From contig JANQII010000112.1 in the NCBI GenBank assembly GCA_028282195.1, forward strand, positions 1-55,136: DNA of 55,136 nt, given 5' to 3'. The notes under the pieces were generated by a model, which saw only the letters and a program-made list of their open reading frames with translations, had not been told where the DNA came from and searched no databases. Shown here in pieces: positions 9,214-18,141 of this stretch (position 1 is the first letter of the stretch; each line of letters opens with the position of its first letter). Source of the DNA: Prolixibacteraceae bacterium. GTDB taxonomy: Bacteria > Bacteroidota > Bacteroidia > Bacteroidales > Prolixibacteraceae. The position numbers and the translations under genes were made by a program.

Positions 9214-10587
9214 TTAAAAATTGATCAAACGGGAAAAATGAGACCATTGCCATTCAGTATTCCACCAAAGCCAATGAGAATATTTAAATGCAAAAAGCAA
9301 ATTATAAACGACAAAAAAACATATCATCGCCATAAAAGCTTTCTTCTTCCAAGCTGAACTATATTGTAGGATTTGCTGAACAAGAAAGGCCAAAGGAATA
9401 GCCATTAACGGGAAATACTCTATTAAAGCACGATACCCTGCTGCTGCACTAAAAGTTGGCATAAACCAGCTTCCATTTACGTAAACAATAATTGCCATAA
9501 TCAGTAATATCCCAATTGCGCTCAATTTTTTCTTATATACCAGATACAGCAAACTCAATGTTGCAACAAGCATAATTGGCGTATATATGTATAATCCATT
9601 TCTAGCACCAATCAATACTGTAGATATAAAGGGTGATTTAAGATTATCAAATCCAAATTGTTGATATGAATAAACAATGTAATTACCTGTTACATATTTC
9701 CAGTACAACATCTGTGGTATAAAAATTACAAAAGCTACAACTGCCATCAAAGCAATTAAATACCACCGTTTGAATAAAAATATAAGACGTTCCGAGAACT
9801 GTTTCCATGATCCAATATCAAATAAGACGAAGTAAAGGCCAATGATGATATTTGTTGGCCTGATCAAAACAGCCAGTGCGAATGGAACAATTACACCCAA
9901 TAAATTTTTCAGATTTGGATTTCGATAAAAAAGGGGGACAAAATAAATGAAAATCGATATTAAACTGAAGGAATATGCATGAGACATCCCCGGAGACATG
10001 ATTGTATAATAAAACAGATTGGTAGCATAAAAAATCAAGGCAGTTGTGAGTAAAGCATATCGTTGATTTACAATTCGCCGCAAAGCCTTATAAAGAAAAA
10101 TTAGTCCAACAAGCACATAAAAAAGTGTCGAAAAAAACACAAACATAAAATATACCGGTGTGTAACCAGTTGTTTCAAGATCAAAATACCAACTAATAAA
10201 GTGAGCCATTAAAAAAAATGGAAGTTGCATAATTGCAACGCCACAAGTAAAAACATTTAACCGGTTGCCATTTTCATACTCAATGGTCCACCGCATATTT
10301 TTAATCTGTTCTTGTTCCTTTAAAAGCACATAGGGCAAGTATTGGTAATAGCCTTCCGTATCGGAGCTCATTATATAATACTTAGCTTCTTTATTCTCAA
10401 AAAACTTATAGGTAACATTAAAAATGAAGCCGGACAAATAAAACAATATCACAATTTTTATTGCCAGGCTAAAAGAAATGTGATCTTTTAGGAAACCCAC
10501 AATTAATCTATTTTGGTTACTATTATTATTCTTTTTTACCCACAACAATAACACTAAGCCCCACAAATCCCCTGGTAAAAAAATCAA
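9214..10587 (-). CDS. Polytopic membrane protein, GT-C-like (paralogue of the preceding entry)
   Basis: Up to 457 residues with about 11 membrane segments. Landmarks shared with its paralogue are DTEGYYQYLPYVL, LNVFTCGVAIMQLPFF, YSYQQFGFD, GLYIYTP and AGYRALIEYFP. Unlike the paralogue it lacks the soluble C-terminal tail and ends soon after the last membrane helix. The ATG at 10587 overlaps the upstream methyltransferase by 62 nt and would add a spurious-looking hydrophobic leader. A GTG at 10500 (VGFLKDHISF) keeps the first true membrane segment and is a likely real start; the next ATG lies past TM1. Function is inferred as lipid-linked sugar transfer. Confidence 0.6.
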   Translation of the reverse strand: MIFLPGDLWGLVLLLWVKKNNNSNQNRLIVGFLKDHISFSLAIKIVILFYLSGFIFNVTYKFFENKEAKYYIMSSDTEGYYQYLPYVLLKEQEQIKNMRWTIEYENGNRLNVFTCGVAIMQLPFFLMAHFISWYFDLETTGYTPVYFMFVFFSTLFYVLVGLIFLYKALRRIVNQRYALLTTALIFYATNLFYYTIMSPGMSHAYSFSLISIFIYFVPLFYRNPNLKNLLGVIVPFALAVLIRPTNIIIGLYFVLFDIGSWKQFSERLIFLFKRWYLIALMAVVAFVIFIPQMLYWKYVTGNYIVYSYQQFGFDNLKSPFISTVLIGARNGLYIYTPIMLVATLSLLYLVYKKKLSAIGILLIMAIIVYVNGSWFMPTFSAAAGYRALIEYFPLMAIPLAFLVQQILQYSSAWKKKAFMAMICFFVVYNLLFAFKYSHWLWWNTEWQWSHFSRLINF

Positions 10588-11272
10588 TTATCTTAATTAC
10601 CGGAACGAAAAAATCATACAGTTTCATTTGCCCCTCCGGAACAACTTTCTTCCTCAATAAATTGCCACTAACCCACCAGCCTAAAGTTCCAACAAAATTG
10701 AAATATTGCTCATGAACAACTTCTAATTCATTCTTCTCAAACAGTGATACCAAACTCTTTTTCTTATATCTTCTGAAATGACCTAAAGCTTTGTCAAACG
10801 AATTAAAGAGAAATTGAAAAGCAGGTACCAAAATTATCATCTTCCCCCCTGATTTTAATAATTTTTTGCAATTACGAATAGCTAAAGAATCATCCTTAAT
10901 ATGCTCAATTACATTTAATGCAAAAACTGCATCAAACTTTTGAAAAAGAGTTTTGTGTTTTTCATCAAAATTTGGATCAATAATATCCATAGTTATTATA
11001 TCATGCAAATATGGATTTTCACTCAAATTAGCTCTTACAATTTCACAATATTCTTCTTGAAGCTCAGTAATCGTAAGACTCTTTTTATCGGAAAGAAAAC
11101 ATTGAGATATATTTCCAATTCCCCCACCAATTTCAAGAGTTTCACCATTACAAAACTGAGTAATCGTCTCATACATCCATCTGTTGAATTTTCCTGCAGA
11201 AGCAATACTTTCAAGAGTTGAATGCCCTACCTCGTCTTTAAACAGATGTGGTTGGTTTATTTTCTTGACCAT
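10526..11272 (-). CDS. Class I SAM-dependent methyltransferase
   Basis: A soluble 248-residue methyltransferase. [16 protein letters not shown] (about 45-60) is the SAM-binding glycine loop, followed by the acidic end of beta-2 (TITELQEEY), [16 protein letters not shown] (motif II region) and [15 protein letters not shown] (motif III). [11 protein letters not shown] downstream is frequent in methyltransferases that sit beside glycosyltransferases in glycan loci. A hydrophobic C-terminal stretch may associate with the membrane. Its start overlaps the end of the GT2 gene by 16 nt, so the two are probably co-translated. The acceptor (sugar, lipid or quinone-like head group) is unknown. Confidence 0.8.
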   Translation of the reverse strand: MVKKINQPHLFKDEVGHSTLESIASAGKFNRWMYETITQFCNGETLEIGGGIGNISQCFLSDKKSLTITELQEEYCEIVRANLSENPYLHDIITMDIIDPNFDEKHKTLFQKFDAVFALNVIEHIKDDSLAIRNCKKLLKSGGKMIILVPAFQFLFNSFDKALGHFRRYKKKSLVSLFEKNELEVVHEQYFNFVGTLGWWVSGNLLRKKVVPEGQMKLYDFFVPVIKIIDFFTRGFVGLSVIVVGKKE

Positions 11273-11979
11273 AAATTGTATTTAAAAACTACCCAGAAAG
11301 CACGCATCCCATCTTTCCAATTAATCTTTTTGCCCTCTTCGTAGGTTCTGCCATAGTATGATATTCCTACTTCATAGATTCTAATTTTTGGTATCCTGGA
11401 AATTTTTGCTGTTACTTCAGGTTCAAATCCAAATCTTTTCTCTTTCAGGTTCAAACTTTTTATGTAATCAGACCTGAAAAGTTTATAACAGGTTTCCATA
11501 TCCGTTAAATTCAAATTTGTAAACATATTTGAGAAACCTGTCAGGATTTTATTTCCAATTGAATGCCAATAAAAGAGAATTCGATGCGGATTGTTACCCA
11601 TAAAGCGTGAGCCATAAACAACATCTGCAAATCCTTCGGCAACAGGTTTTAATAGATCGTTATACTCTCGTGGGTCATACTCCAGATCAGCATCCTGAAT
11701 AATTAAGTAATCCCCTTTTGCTTCTTTGATTCCCCGGTGAAGAGCAGCACCCTTACCCATATTCTTGGGTTGATGATAAAACTGAATATTCACAGAACTA
11801 TTGCTTTCAATATAACTATCAATGACTTGAGAACTACCGTCTGTGGAACAATCGTTAACAATTATCAGTTCTTTCTGAAATTCATATTTCAATTCAACTT
11901 CCAATACTTTATCTAAAAGTTGAGTAATAGTTCTTTCCTCATTATAAACAGGAATTATAATTGATAGTGTTTTTTTCAT
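11257..11979 (-). CDS. Family 2 glycosyltransferase (DPM1/DPG synthase-like)
   Basis: About 240 residues from the ATG at 11979 ([15 protein letters not shown]), which is preferred over the frame's first ATG at 12030 because the family begins here. Motifs are [10 protein letters not shown], the QDADLEYDP metal-binding DxD segment, [13 protein letters not shown] and [11 protein letters not shown], all typical of polyprenyl-phosphate mannose/glucose synthases without C-terminal membrane helices. It would load a sugar onto polyprenyl phosphate for the GT-C proteins encoded next to it, which fits the minus-strand operon GT2 - methyltransferase - two GT-C proteins. It is divergent from the cotransporter gene, with a 136-nt intergenic region. 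Confidence 0.87.
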   Translation of the reverse strand: MKKTLSIIIPVYNEERTITQLLDKVLEVELKYEFQKELIIVNDCSTDGSSQVIDSYIESNSSVNIQFYHQPKNMGKGAALHRGIKEAKGDYLIIQDADLEYDPREYNDLLKPVAEGFADVVYGSRFMGNNPHRILFYWHSIGNKILTGFSNMFTNLNLTDMETCYKLFRSDYIKSLNLKEKRFGFEPEVTAKISRIPKIRIYEVGISYYGRTYEEGKKINWKDGMRAFWVVFKYNLWSRK

Positions 11980-12071
11980 TTCAGAGTTTGTTTTTTTTGA
12001 TGAAAACAAAACTAGTAAAAAATCATTCAATGATATTATCGCTTAATAAAACGAAATAAAAACATTGATAT

Positions 12072-12101
12072 TTTGATTTTCCAGCTGATCACTTAACTTT
12101 G
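12072..12101 (+). promoter_or_regulatory. Bacteroidota-type promoter for the SLC12-like transporter
   Basis: TTTG at 12072-12075, an 18-nt spacer and TAACTTTG at 12094-12101 match the -33/-7 consensus. The start codon at 12116 is only 14 nt beyond the -7 box, so the leader should be very short and no ribosome-binding site is visible. Confidence 0.6.
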
Positions 12102-12115
12102 GGGAAAACTCGTTT

Positions 12116-14335
12116 ATGTCGAAATCATTGGTAAACAATCAGGCCAAGTTTGGCACCATGCCTGTTTTCTTAACGGCGCTTTCCACTATTCTTGGTGCAA
12201 TCCTTTTCTTGCGCTTTGGTTGGGCAGTTGGTCAAATTGGCTTCTTCGGGGTAATTGGAATCATCCTTTTGGGACATATTGTAACTATTCCCACGGCCTT
12301 TGCAGTTGCTGAAATTGCGACCAATCAGCGCGTGCAGGGAGGTGGTGCTTATTATATCATTTCCCGTTCGTTTGGGCTGAATGTTGGAGGGGCGATTGGT
12401 ATTGCATTATTCCTTTCGCAAGCTATTTCGGTTGCTTTTTATGTTATTGCTTTTGGTGAGGCTTTCGAACCCGTAATCAATTATTTAAATCAGGAATATA
12501 ACTTTGAAATAGCTGACCGTCGTTGGATTTCGATCCCTACAATGGCTGTTTTATCCATAGTTATTTTGATAAAAGGGGCAAACATGGGCATGAAGGCCCT
12601 GTATGTTGTAGTTGCAATTTTACTGGCTTCATTGCTATTCTTCTTTATGGGCAACTCGCCAATCAAGCCGGAATCAATCAATTTTCAATCAAGCATTGCG
12701 AATAACGAAAGTTTCTTTTTTGTTTTTACCATTATTTTCCCTGCCTTTACAGGCTTAGCTGCAGGGCTTGGGCTTTCCGGTGATTTAAAAGACCCCAAGA
12801 AATCAATCCCACAGGGAACATTATGGGCTACTGTTGCAGGCATGTTGGTTTATATAGCTGCAGCCTACAAATTTTCAGTTTCGGCCAGCCCGGAAGATCT
12901 GGTTGCCGACCAGCTTATTATGCAACGCATCGCCCTTTGGGGACCAATTATTCCTATTGGGTTAGCGGCTGCATCTTTAAGTTCAGCATTGGGTTCAATT
13001 ATGGTGGCACCCCGGACTTTACAAGCCATTGGCCATGATGATATCTTTCCTCAGAAAAAAATAAACCTGTGGGCAGCAAAAGGTAAAAAATCAGATAATG
13101 AACCCATTAATGGGTCTCTGATTACCATTCTTATTGCCTTTGTTTTCATTATTATTGGAGACATTAACTTTGTAGCGCAAATCATTTCCATGTTCTTTAT
13201 GGTAACTTACGGGGCAATTTGTATGGTTTCGTTATTGGAACATTTTGCTGCAGACCCTGCATATCGTCCAACTTTCCGGTCAAAGTGGTACATTTCAGCA
13301 ATTGGTGCTTTATTTTCATTATGGATCATGTTTAAAATGAATGCACCTTATGCAGCCCTTTCTATCGTAATCATGTCAATGGTTTATTGGGTAATCACCT
13401 TCTACAGAAATGAAAAAAGAGGTTTGAACAAACTATTCAGAGGAGTTGTATTCCAGATGAGCAGGCAATTGCAGATTTTTGCCCAGCGTGCTGACAAAGA
13501 GGACCGGGAGGTTAGCTGGCGCCCATTTGGCGTATGCATTTCACACGATACCTTTAAACGCAGAAGTGCTTTTGATGTCATGCGTTGGATTTCTTTTAAA
13601 TACGGTTTCGGAACTTACATTCATTTCATAAAAGGTTATTTGAACGAAGAAACTAACCAGGAATCAAAAGATGCTTTGAAGCGCTTGATTCACCTTTCCC
13701 ATGGAAGTAAAAACCGGGTTTACCTCGATACGATTATTTCTCCATCTTACACCTCTGCAATTGCACAGGTTGTTCAGCTCTCAGGTATTTCTGGAAAGGG
13801 AAACAATCTGATTCTTTTTGAATTTTCAAGAACAGAACCAGAAACATTGAAAGAGATTCTTCCAAACTACAAGATGATGGAATCTGCCGGGTTTGATGTT
13901 TGCATTTTGGATACTTCCTATAAAAGTTTTGGTTATAAACGGGAAATGCACATTTGGATCAGGCCGGATGATTTTGAAAATGCCAACCTGATGATCCTGC
14001 TTGGGTATATCATTTTAGGGCATCCTGACTGGAAAAAAGGTTTTATCAAGATTTTTGCACTTTACCCTAAAGAGCATGTTGAAGATAAACGTCAACAGTT
14101 ACTGGACCTTGTAAAAGACGGACGGTTACCTATTAGCCGTGCCAATATTGAAATGGTGCCTTACGAAAAAGGAAAACGAAAAGCTACTATTTCATCATAC
14201 TCTGAAGATGCAGATTTAACACTAATCGGTTTCCGAAATGAAATGCTAAAAGGTAGTTTCGAATTCTTTGAAGGCTTTAACGATCTTGGGAATATTCTGT
14301 TTGTAGGCGCAAACAAGGCAAAGGATATAGAATAA
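12116..14335 (+). CDS. SLC12-family cation-chloride cotransporter-like permease
   Basis: A 739-residue amino acid-polyamine-cation superfamily transporter. Residues 1-430 hold about 12 membrane helices, with the unwound-helix signatures FGTMPVFLTALSTILGAILFLRFGWAVG (as in Na-K-Cl cotransporters, TM1) and FTIIFPAFTGLAAGLGLSGDLKDPKKSIPQGTL (TM6 and the following loop). The remaining 300 residues form a cytosolic domain (ISHDTFKRRSAFDVMRW, DLTLIGFRNEM) like the C-terminal domain of SLC12 proteins. It probably moves K+ or Na+ with Cl-, though bacterial members are poorly characterised and amino-acid transport is possible. Monocistronic with its own promoter at 12072-12101. Confidence 0.82.
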   Translation: MSKSLVNNQAKFGTMPVFLTALSTILGAILFLRFGWAVGQIGFFGVIGIILLGHIVTIPTAFAVAEIATNQRVQGGGAYYIISRSFGLNVGGAIGIALFLSQAISVAFYVIAFGEAFEPVINYLNQEYNFEIADRRWISIPTMAVLSIVILIKGANMGMKALYVVVAILLASLLFFFMGNSPIKPESINFQSSIANNESFFFVFTIIFPAFTGLAAGLGLSGDLKDPKKSIPQGTLWATVAGMLVYIAAAYKFSVSASPEDLVADQLIMQRIALWGPIIPIGLAAASLSSALGSIMVAPRTLQAIGHDDIFPQKKINLWAAKGKKSDNEPINGSLITILIAFVFIIIGDINFVAQIISMFFMVTYGAICMVSLLEHFAADPAYRPTFRSKWYISAIGALFSLWIMFKMNAPYAALSIVIMSMVYWVITFYRNEKRGLNKLFRGVVFQMSRQLQIFAQRADKEDREVSWRPFGVCISHDTFKRRSAFDVMRWISFKYGFGTYIHFIKGYLNEETNQESKDALKRLIHLSHGSKNRVYLDTIISPSYTSAIAQVVQLSGISGKGNNLILFEFSRTEPETLKEILPNYKMMESAGFDVCILDTSYKSFGYKREMHIWIRPDDFENANLMILLGYIILGHPDWKKGFIKIFALYPKEHVEDKRQQLLDLVKDGRLPISRANIEMVPYEKGKRKATISSYSEDADLTLIGFRNEMLKGSFEFFEGFNDLGNILFVGANKAKDIE

Positions 14336-14399
14336 GCTGGAAGTTTGAAGCCAGAAGCTGGAAGAATTGGATTTTGGAATTTGAGATTTGGAATTTTCC
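14334..14399. repeat. Dispersed intergenic text-like repeats (AAGCTGGAAG and GATTTTGGAATTTG types)
   Basis: Begins in the last codon of the transporter: AAGCTGGAAG at 14334-14343 with another GAAGCTGGAAG close by, then GATTTTGGAATTTGAGATTT from 14370. Related copies lie at 18288-18310, 35840-35857, 44188-44236, 50161-50190 and 53779-53799. No coding content is seen. Confidence 0.5.
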
Positions 14400-14430
14400 G
14401 TTGGCACAACTTATCTGTTAAATTATACGT

Positions 14431-14438
14431 TATCTTTG
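14431..14438 (+). promoter_or_regulatory. Candidate -7 element TATCTTTG upstream of coaD
   Basis: Matches TAnnTTTG and ends 22 nt before the coaD ATG. No good -33 TTTG at standard spacing was found. Confidence 0.35.
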
Positions 14439-14460
14439 AAGCAATAACCAAATTGAAATC

Positions 14461-14943
14461 ATGGAACGAGTTGCTATATTTCCCGGTTCGTTTGATCCGT
14501 TTACAATTGGTCATGAAAGTATTGTAAGAAGGGCATTGCCGATGTTTGACAAAGTAGTTGTGATGATTGGTGTAAATACTAACAAGCAATCTTTCTTTAA
14601 ACTTGAAAATAAACTTCGCTGGATAAAACAAGTTTTTAAAGACGAGCCGAACGTAGACGTACAAAGTCATGAAGGCTTAACCGTTGATTTTTGTAAAAAG
14701 GTCAATGCCCGATATATTTTAAGAGGTATCAGAACTTCATCTGACTTTGAATACGAACGGGCCATAGCCCAGGTCAATAAAAAGATGCATCCCGAAATTG
14801 AATCCGTTTTCATATTAACCATGCCCGAACATACACCTGTAAATTCATCAATCGTTAGGGACATTATCAGGCACGGAGGTGATGCCAGCCAATTCTTACC
14901 TGATGGCTTGAACATGGAAGAATTTAATGATCATGAAGATTAA
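14461..14943 (+). CDS. coaD: Pantetheine-phosphate adenylyltransferase
   Basis: A 160-residue nucleotidyltransferase of coenzyme A synthesis that joins 4'-phosphopantetheine and ATP into dephospho-CoA. Landmarks are FPGSFDPFTIGH at the N-terminus (the TxGH nucleotide-binding motif), ILRGIRTSSDFEYE in the middle and NSSIVRDIIRHGGD near the end (the ISSTxVR-like motif). Length is normal for the bacterial enzyme. The preceding 125 nt hold repeat text and a -7 promoter box. Its last 17 nt overlap the ATG of the next gene, so a thioredoxin-fold protein is likely translated from the same message. Confidence 0.96.
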   Translation: MERVAIFPGSFDPFTIGHESIVRRALPMFDKVVVMIGVNTNKQSFFKLENKLRWIKQVFKDEPNVDVQSHEGLTVDFCKKVNARYILRGIRTSSDFEYERAIAQVNKKMHPEIESVFILTMPEHTPVNSSIVRDIIRHGGDASQFLPDGLNMEEFNDHED

Positions 14944-16348
14944 CCTGAGCTTTTTATTTTTTATTCTTCTCAATCAGGTTGTAGCCTCTGCCTCTGGCTT
15001 AACAACCATTACCGGAAGTGCTCCTGATTATGCCAGTTCTGAAATAACCTTTTATCAATTCTCCGATCCTGTTTCTGAAGAAAAAGTAAGCCTGTTTACA
15101 ATCAGGTTCGATGCCGAAGGAAACTTCAAAACAACTGTTCAGATTGAAAACATAACACAAGTTTTTGCAGACTTTGATTCTTATTCTGCAAACATTTATC
15201 TTGTCCCCGGAAAAACTTACGATATTATCTTTCCCCCACGAAAGGAAATAACAAACAGTCAACGTCACAATCCTTTTTTTAAGCCTGTCCATGTTCATTT
15301 GGCTGTAAAAGATCCTGTTAAAGATGAACTAAATCGAAAAATTCGTGAATTTGAAAAATCTTACCAGGAAGCTGAGCGACCCTATTTCACTCAAATTTAC
15401 AGAAACAAGTCAGCTGCAGCAGTTGATTCTATTCGATTGAAAATAAAATCTCAATTTCCTTCTGGTTCAAATTCATTTTTTGAAGAATATAAATTTTATC
15501 GACTGGCCTTTCCTGAATATGCTTTGCACCAGGGAAAGAATGAAGACTTTATAACGAAATATTTCAATAAAACACTAAACTTCAACATCTCCCCCTGTAA
15601 GAATTTATTTAACCGTACTTATTCCAACTTCTTTTTACAGCTAAGCAATTCTGTTAATGGAAACGAGTTCAGGAAATTACTTGGCAGCTCTAACATTTCA
15701 GAAATTGAAAACTATTTAAAAGTAAAACATCATTTAAACACCGAAAACGCACAATTAGTTATTTTAAGGTCAATCCATGATGCCTTTCACCAAGGTCAGT
15801 TTTCTCAAAAAGGTTTGCTCTCAATGCTTGGCAAAATTCAAACTGGAAACTGGCCTGCAAAGCACAAACTAATTGCTAAAAGATTAGAAAAGAAACTAAC
15901 TCATCTACAGGTTGGAACACTGGCTCCAAACATGTCATTTTTAGATTTTGATGATATAAAACATTCACTTTCTGAATACCAGGATAAGATTGTATATCTT
16001 CATTTTACCAGGGTTTCCAATCCAATTTGCAGACAGCATTTAGACGCCCTTAAGAAATTACCTGACGCAGTAAAAAAAGAAATAAAAGTTGTTAACCTGA
16101 TCCTTGATGAAGAAAAAGGGCAACAGGATCAAATCTTAAAGCAAAACTGGCTTGGCGATTTTTTTATAATCAATGATAAGGTTGCTAAAAGCTGGAAAGT
16201 GAAAAGTTTTCCAACTTCGTTTCTGATCGACAAAAATGGCAAATTTGTTTATTCTCCTGCCAATAATCCACTTGATGGTTTGGGAAAACAAGTGGGTGTT
16301 TTCCTTCAGAAAAAACGCATGGAGGAATTAAGAAATCAGGCAAGGTAA
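14927..16348 (+). CDS. Exported TlpA-like thioredoxin-fold protein with a degenerate active site
   Basis: 473 residues. A signal peptide (KINLSFLFFILLNQVVASASG) is followed by an Ig/beta-like N-terminal region, a helical middle and, from about residue 330, a TlpA/ResA-like thioredoxin fold (VGTLAPNMSFLDF, KIVYLHF, cis-Pro segment SFPTSFLIDKNG). The redox CxxC is replaced by SNPICRQH, leaving a single Cys, so disulfide reduction is doubtful. Bacteroidota carry many such periplasmic proteins. The ATG at 14933 (second Met) is an equally good start. The gene overlaps coaD by 17 nt and the convergent Nudix stop by 13 nt. Function unknown; possibly a scaffold or a one-Cys peroxidase-like protein. 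Confidence 0.75.
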   Translation: MIMKINLSFLFFILLNQVVASASGLTTITGSAPDYASSEITFYQFSDPVSEEKVSLFTIRFDAEGNFKTTVQIENITQVFADFDSYSANIYLVPGKTYDIIFPPRKEITNSQRHNPFFKPVHVHLAVKDPVKDELNRKIREFEKSYQEAERPYFTQIYRNKSAAAVDSIRLKIKSQFPSGSNSFFEEYKFYRLAFPEYALHQGKNEDFITKYFNKTLNFNISPCKNLFNRTYSNFFLQLSNSVNGNEFRKLLGSSNISEIENYLKVKHHLNTENAQLVILRSIHDAFHQGQFSQKGLLSMLGKIQTGNWPAKHKLIAKRLEKKLTHLQVGTLAPNMSFLDFDDIKHSLSEYQDKIVYLHFTRVSNPICRQHLDALKKLPDAVKKEIKVVNLILDEEKGQQDQILKQNWLGDFFIINDKVAKSWKVKSFPTSFLIDKNGKFVYSPANNPLDGLGKQVGVFLQKKRMEELRNQAR

Positions 16349-16962
16349 TTGTCAAGCAATTCAACCAGGTTTTTATAGGTTGATTTGTATATTTTTTCCA
16401 GCTTATTTTTTGAAAACCATTTCACCTCCTCAATACCTTCACTGATTTGTGGCGTTGGCTTTTCGTTTCCATCATAAATCATTTCAAACCAGAAAGTTTC
16501 TTTTAAAACTAAGTTATTCCCAGGTTTTAGGTAAGGTGAAAAATAAAGATGATATGTTGATGGTAACGATTTCACAATTCTCACATTGTTCAACCCACAC
16601 TCCTCTTCAAGCTCTCTAGCAGCAGCCTGCTCAATTGTTTCACCTTCTTCAATTTTCCCTTTTGGAAGATCCCACCGCCCAAATCTTTTAATAAATAATA
16701 ACTCGGATTCTGAATTAGTGAGTATTCCTCCAGCAGCAGGTATTTCATTTGCTTCTTCACGGAAACCCTTCCACGCATTTTCAAGATCAGAACAAACAAC
16801 GCACAAGTTATCAGACAGTTCCATAAAACTATTCTCGGGAAACTGATTGAAAAAATCGACAATCCCCTCTATTTCAACAACTTGCAATTTGTTATTTTTA
16901 GGTGAAATTTTGTTTTTATCGCAAAAACACAACACATGGTCATTGAAAAAAACTTTGTACAT
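16336..16962 (-). CDS. Nudix hydrolase with an N-terminal extension
   Basis: 208 residues. The C-terminal two-thirds carry the complete Nudix box, from GRWDLPKGKIEEGE through REL to EEECGL (about residues 110-135), which binds Mg2+ and cleaves nucleoside-diphosphate-linked substrates. Residues 1-75 form a separate small region (MYKVFFNDHVLCF) often seen before Nudix domains in Bacteroidota. Substrate specificity cannot be read; a house-cleaning pyrophosphatase is the default. It is divergent from pyrE (32 nt between start codons), so the two promoters must overlap, and its stop codon overlaps the end of the convergent TlpA-like gene. Confidence 0.87.
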   Translation of the reverse strand: MYKVFFNDHVLCFCDKNKISPKNNKLQVVEIEGIVDFFNQFPENSFMELSDNLCVVCSDLENAWKGFREEANEIPAAGGILTNSESELLFIKRFGRWDLPKGKIEEGETIEQAAARELEEECGLNNVRIVKSLPSTYHLYFSPYLKPGNNLVLKETFWFEMIYDGNEKPTPQISEGIEEVKWFSKNKLEKIYKSTYKNLVELLDNYLA

Positions 16963-16994
16963 TTGTCAAGAATTCTGAAAAAAAGAGATACGTT

Positions 16995-17627
16995 ATGCAA
17001 GAAATTTATTTAGAAGTTACTAAACAACTGGTACAAATTAACACAATAAAAATCCAACCATCAAACCCATTTACCTGGGCATCCGGATGGAAGGCCCCGA
17101 TATACTGCGACAACCGTAAAGTTTTGTCGTACCCTGAAGCACGTACTTTTATACGCGATCAGTTTGTAAAAATCATCCAGGAAAAATATCCGCAAGCTGA
17201 AGTAATTGCCGGGGTTGCAACAGGCGCAATTGCCCACGGAATGCTTGTTGCACAAGAACTTGGTTTACCTTTCATTTATGTTCGTTCTAAACCAAAAGGT
17301 CACGGACTGGAAAACTTAATTGAAGGTGATTTAAAAGCTGGTGATAAAGTGGTGGTTATTGAAGATTTGGTTTCTACGGGTGTTAGTAGCCTTAAAGCCG
17401 CAGAGGCAATTAGTAACTTTGGTGGTGAAGTTTTGGGAATGCTTGCCATTTTCACTTATAACTTCCCTGTAGCTAAAGAAAACTTTGAGAATTTAGGCAT
17501 TGAACTGACTACTTTGAGCCGTTACAAAACATTGCTTGAGGTCGCTCTCGAATCAGGGGATATTAAAGAATCTGATCTTGAATCGCTTAATCAATGGCGT
17601 CAAGACCCTGCAAATTGGGGTAAATAA
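16995..17627 (+). CDS. pyrE: Orotate phosphoribosyltransferase
   Basis: A 210-residue enzyme converting orotate and PRPP to orotidine 5'-phosphate in pyrimidine synthesis. Evidence: NPFTWASGWKAPIYCDNRKVLSYPEAR near the N-terminus (orotate site region), the flexible-loop sequence YVRSKPKGHGLENLIEG and the PRPP-binding motif VVVIEDLVSTGVSS (about 119-132). Length and motifs are standard. A TACATTTG box at 16958-16965 may be the -7 element and overlaps the Nudix start codon. A clear intrinsic terminator follows at 17655-17680. Confidence 0.97.
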   Translation: MQEIYLEVTKQLVQINTIKIQPSNPFTWASGWKAPIYCDNRKVLSYPEARTFIRDQFVKIIQEKYPQAEVIAGVATGAIAHGMLVAQELGLPFIYVRSKPKGHGLENLIEGDLKAGDKVVVIEDLVSTGVSSLKAAEAISNFGGEVLGMLAIFTYNFPVAKENFENLGIELTTLSRYKTLLEVALESGDIKESDLESLNQWRQDPANWGK

Positions 17628-17654
17628 CTTATAATCAGTTTGTAAAATCGATAT

Positions 17655-17680
17655 ATCCCCGGCTATTCCGGGGATTTTTT
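17655..17680 (+). terminator. Intrinsic terminator of pyrE
   Basis: ATCCCCGG (17655-17662) and CCGGGGAT (17668-17675) form a perfect 8-bp stem with loop CTATT and a run of T follows. It lies 28 nt after the pyrE stop. Confidence 0.85.
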
Positions 17681-17691
17681 ATGCATAAGCT

Positions 17692-18141
17692 ATGAGTACC
17701 AGCAAATACGTAAGTGATATTAAATACATTGGTCACAATCAGGAAATAATCTTCAATTACCTTTCGAATTTTGAAAATCTTTCGAAATACATCAATGAAG
17801 GTTTATTGGAAAAAGTAACTGAACAAGTTCCTCAAATTAAAATTACTGATTTTGAGTCCGATAATGATTCTTGCCGTTTTAACATTACTGGAATGGGACA
17901 AGCTGAAATCAGAATTGTGAGCCGGGAGCCTCATAAAACCATAAAAGTCGAAAGTTCCGGCGGCTTACCTGTTGGTATTACCTTTTGGGTTCAGCTTTTA
18001 CCGGTCAATGCCTACCAAACTAAAATGAGATTAACCCTACATGCTGAAATGAGCATGATGATAAAAATGATGGCCGGTAAAAAATTGGAGCAAGGAATTA
18101 ATCACATGGCAGATATGCTGGCTCAATTGCCGTATCAGTAA
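17692..18141 (+). CDS. SRPBCC-fold (START/polyketide-cyclase-like) protein
   Basis: A 149-residue soluble protein. The N-terminal YVSDIKYIGHNQEIIFNYLSNFENLSKYI, the beta-rich middle (ITDFESDNDSCRFNITGMGQAEIRIV) and the long amphipathic C-terminal helix (MMAGKKLEQGINHMADMLAQL) match the helix-grip layout of the SRPBCC superfamily, which binds hydrophobic ligands. No catalytic residue can be assigned. It begins 12 nt after the pyrE terminator and is followed by about 150 nt of repeat-rich DNA, so it is probably a single-gene unit. Conserved in Bacteroidota near pyrE by my recollection, not tested here. Confidence 0.7.
   Translation: MSTSKYVSDIKYIGHNQEIIFNYLSNFENLSKYINEGLLEKVTEQVPQIKITDFESDNDSCRFNITGMGQAEIRIVSREPHKTIKVESSGGLPVGITFWVQLLPVNAYQTKMRLTLHAEMSMMIKMMAGKKLEQGINHMADMLAQLPYQ

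Noticed and set aside
14161-14670. A 169-codon minus-strand frame
   Set aside because: It lies antisense to the end of the SLC12-like gene and the start of coaD, both certain genes.
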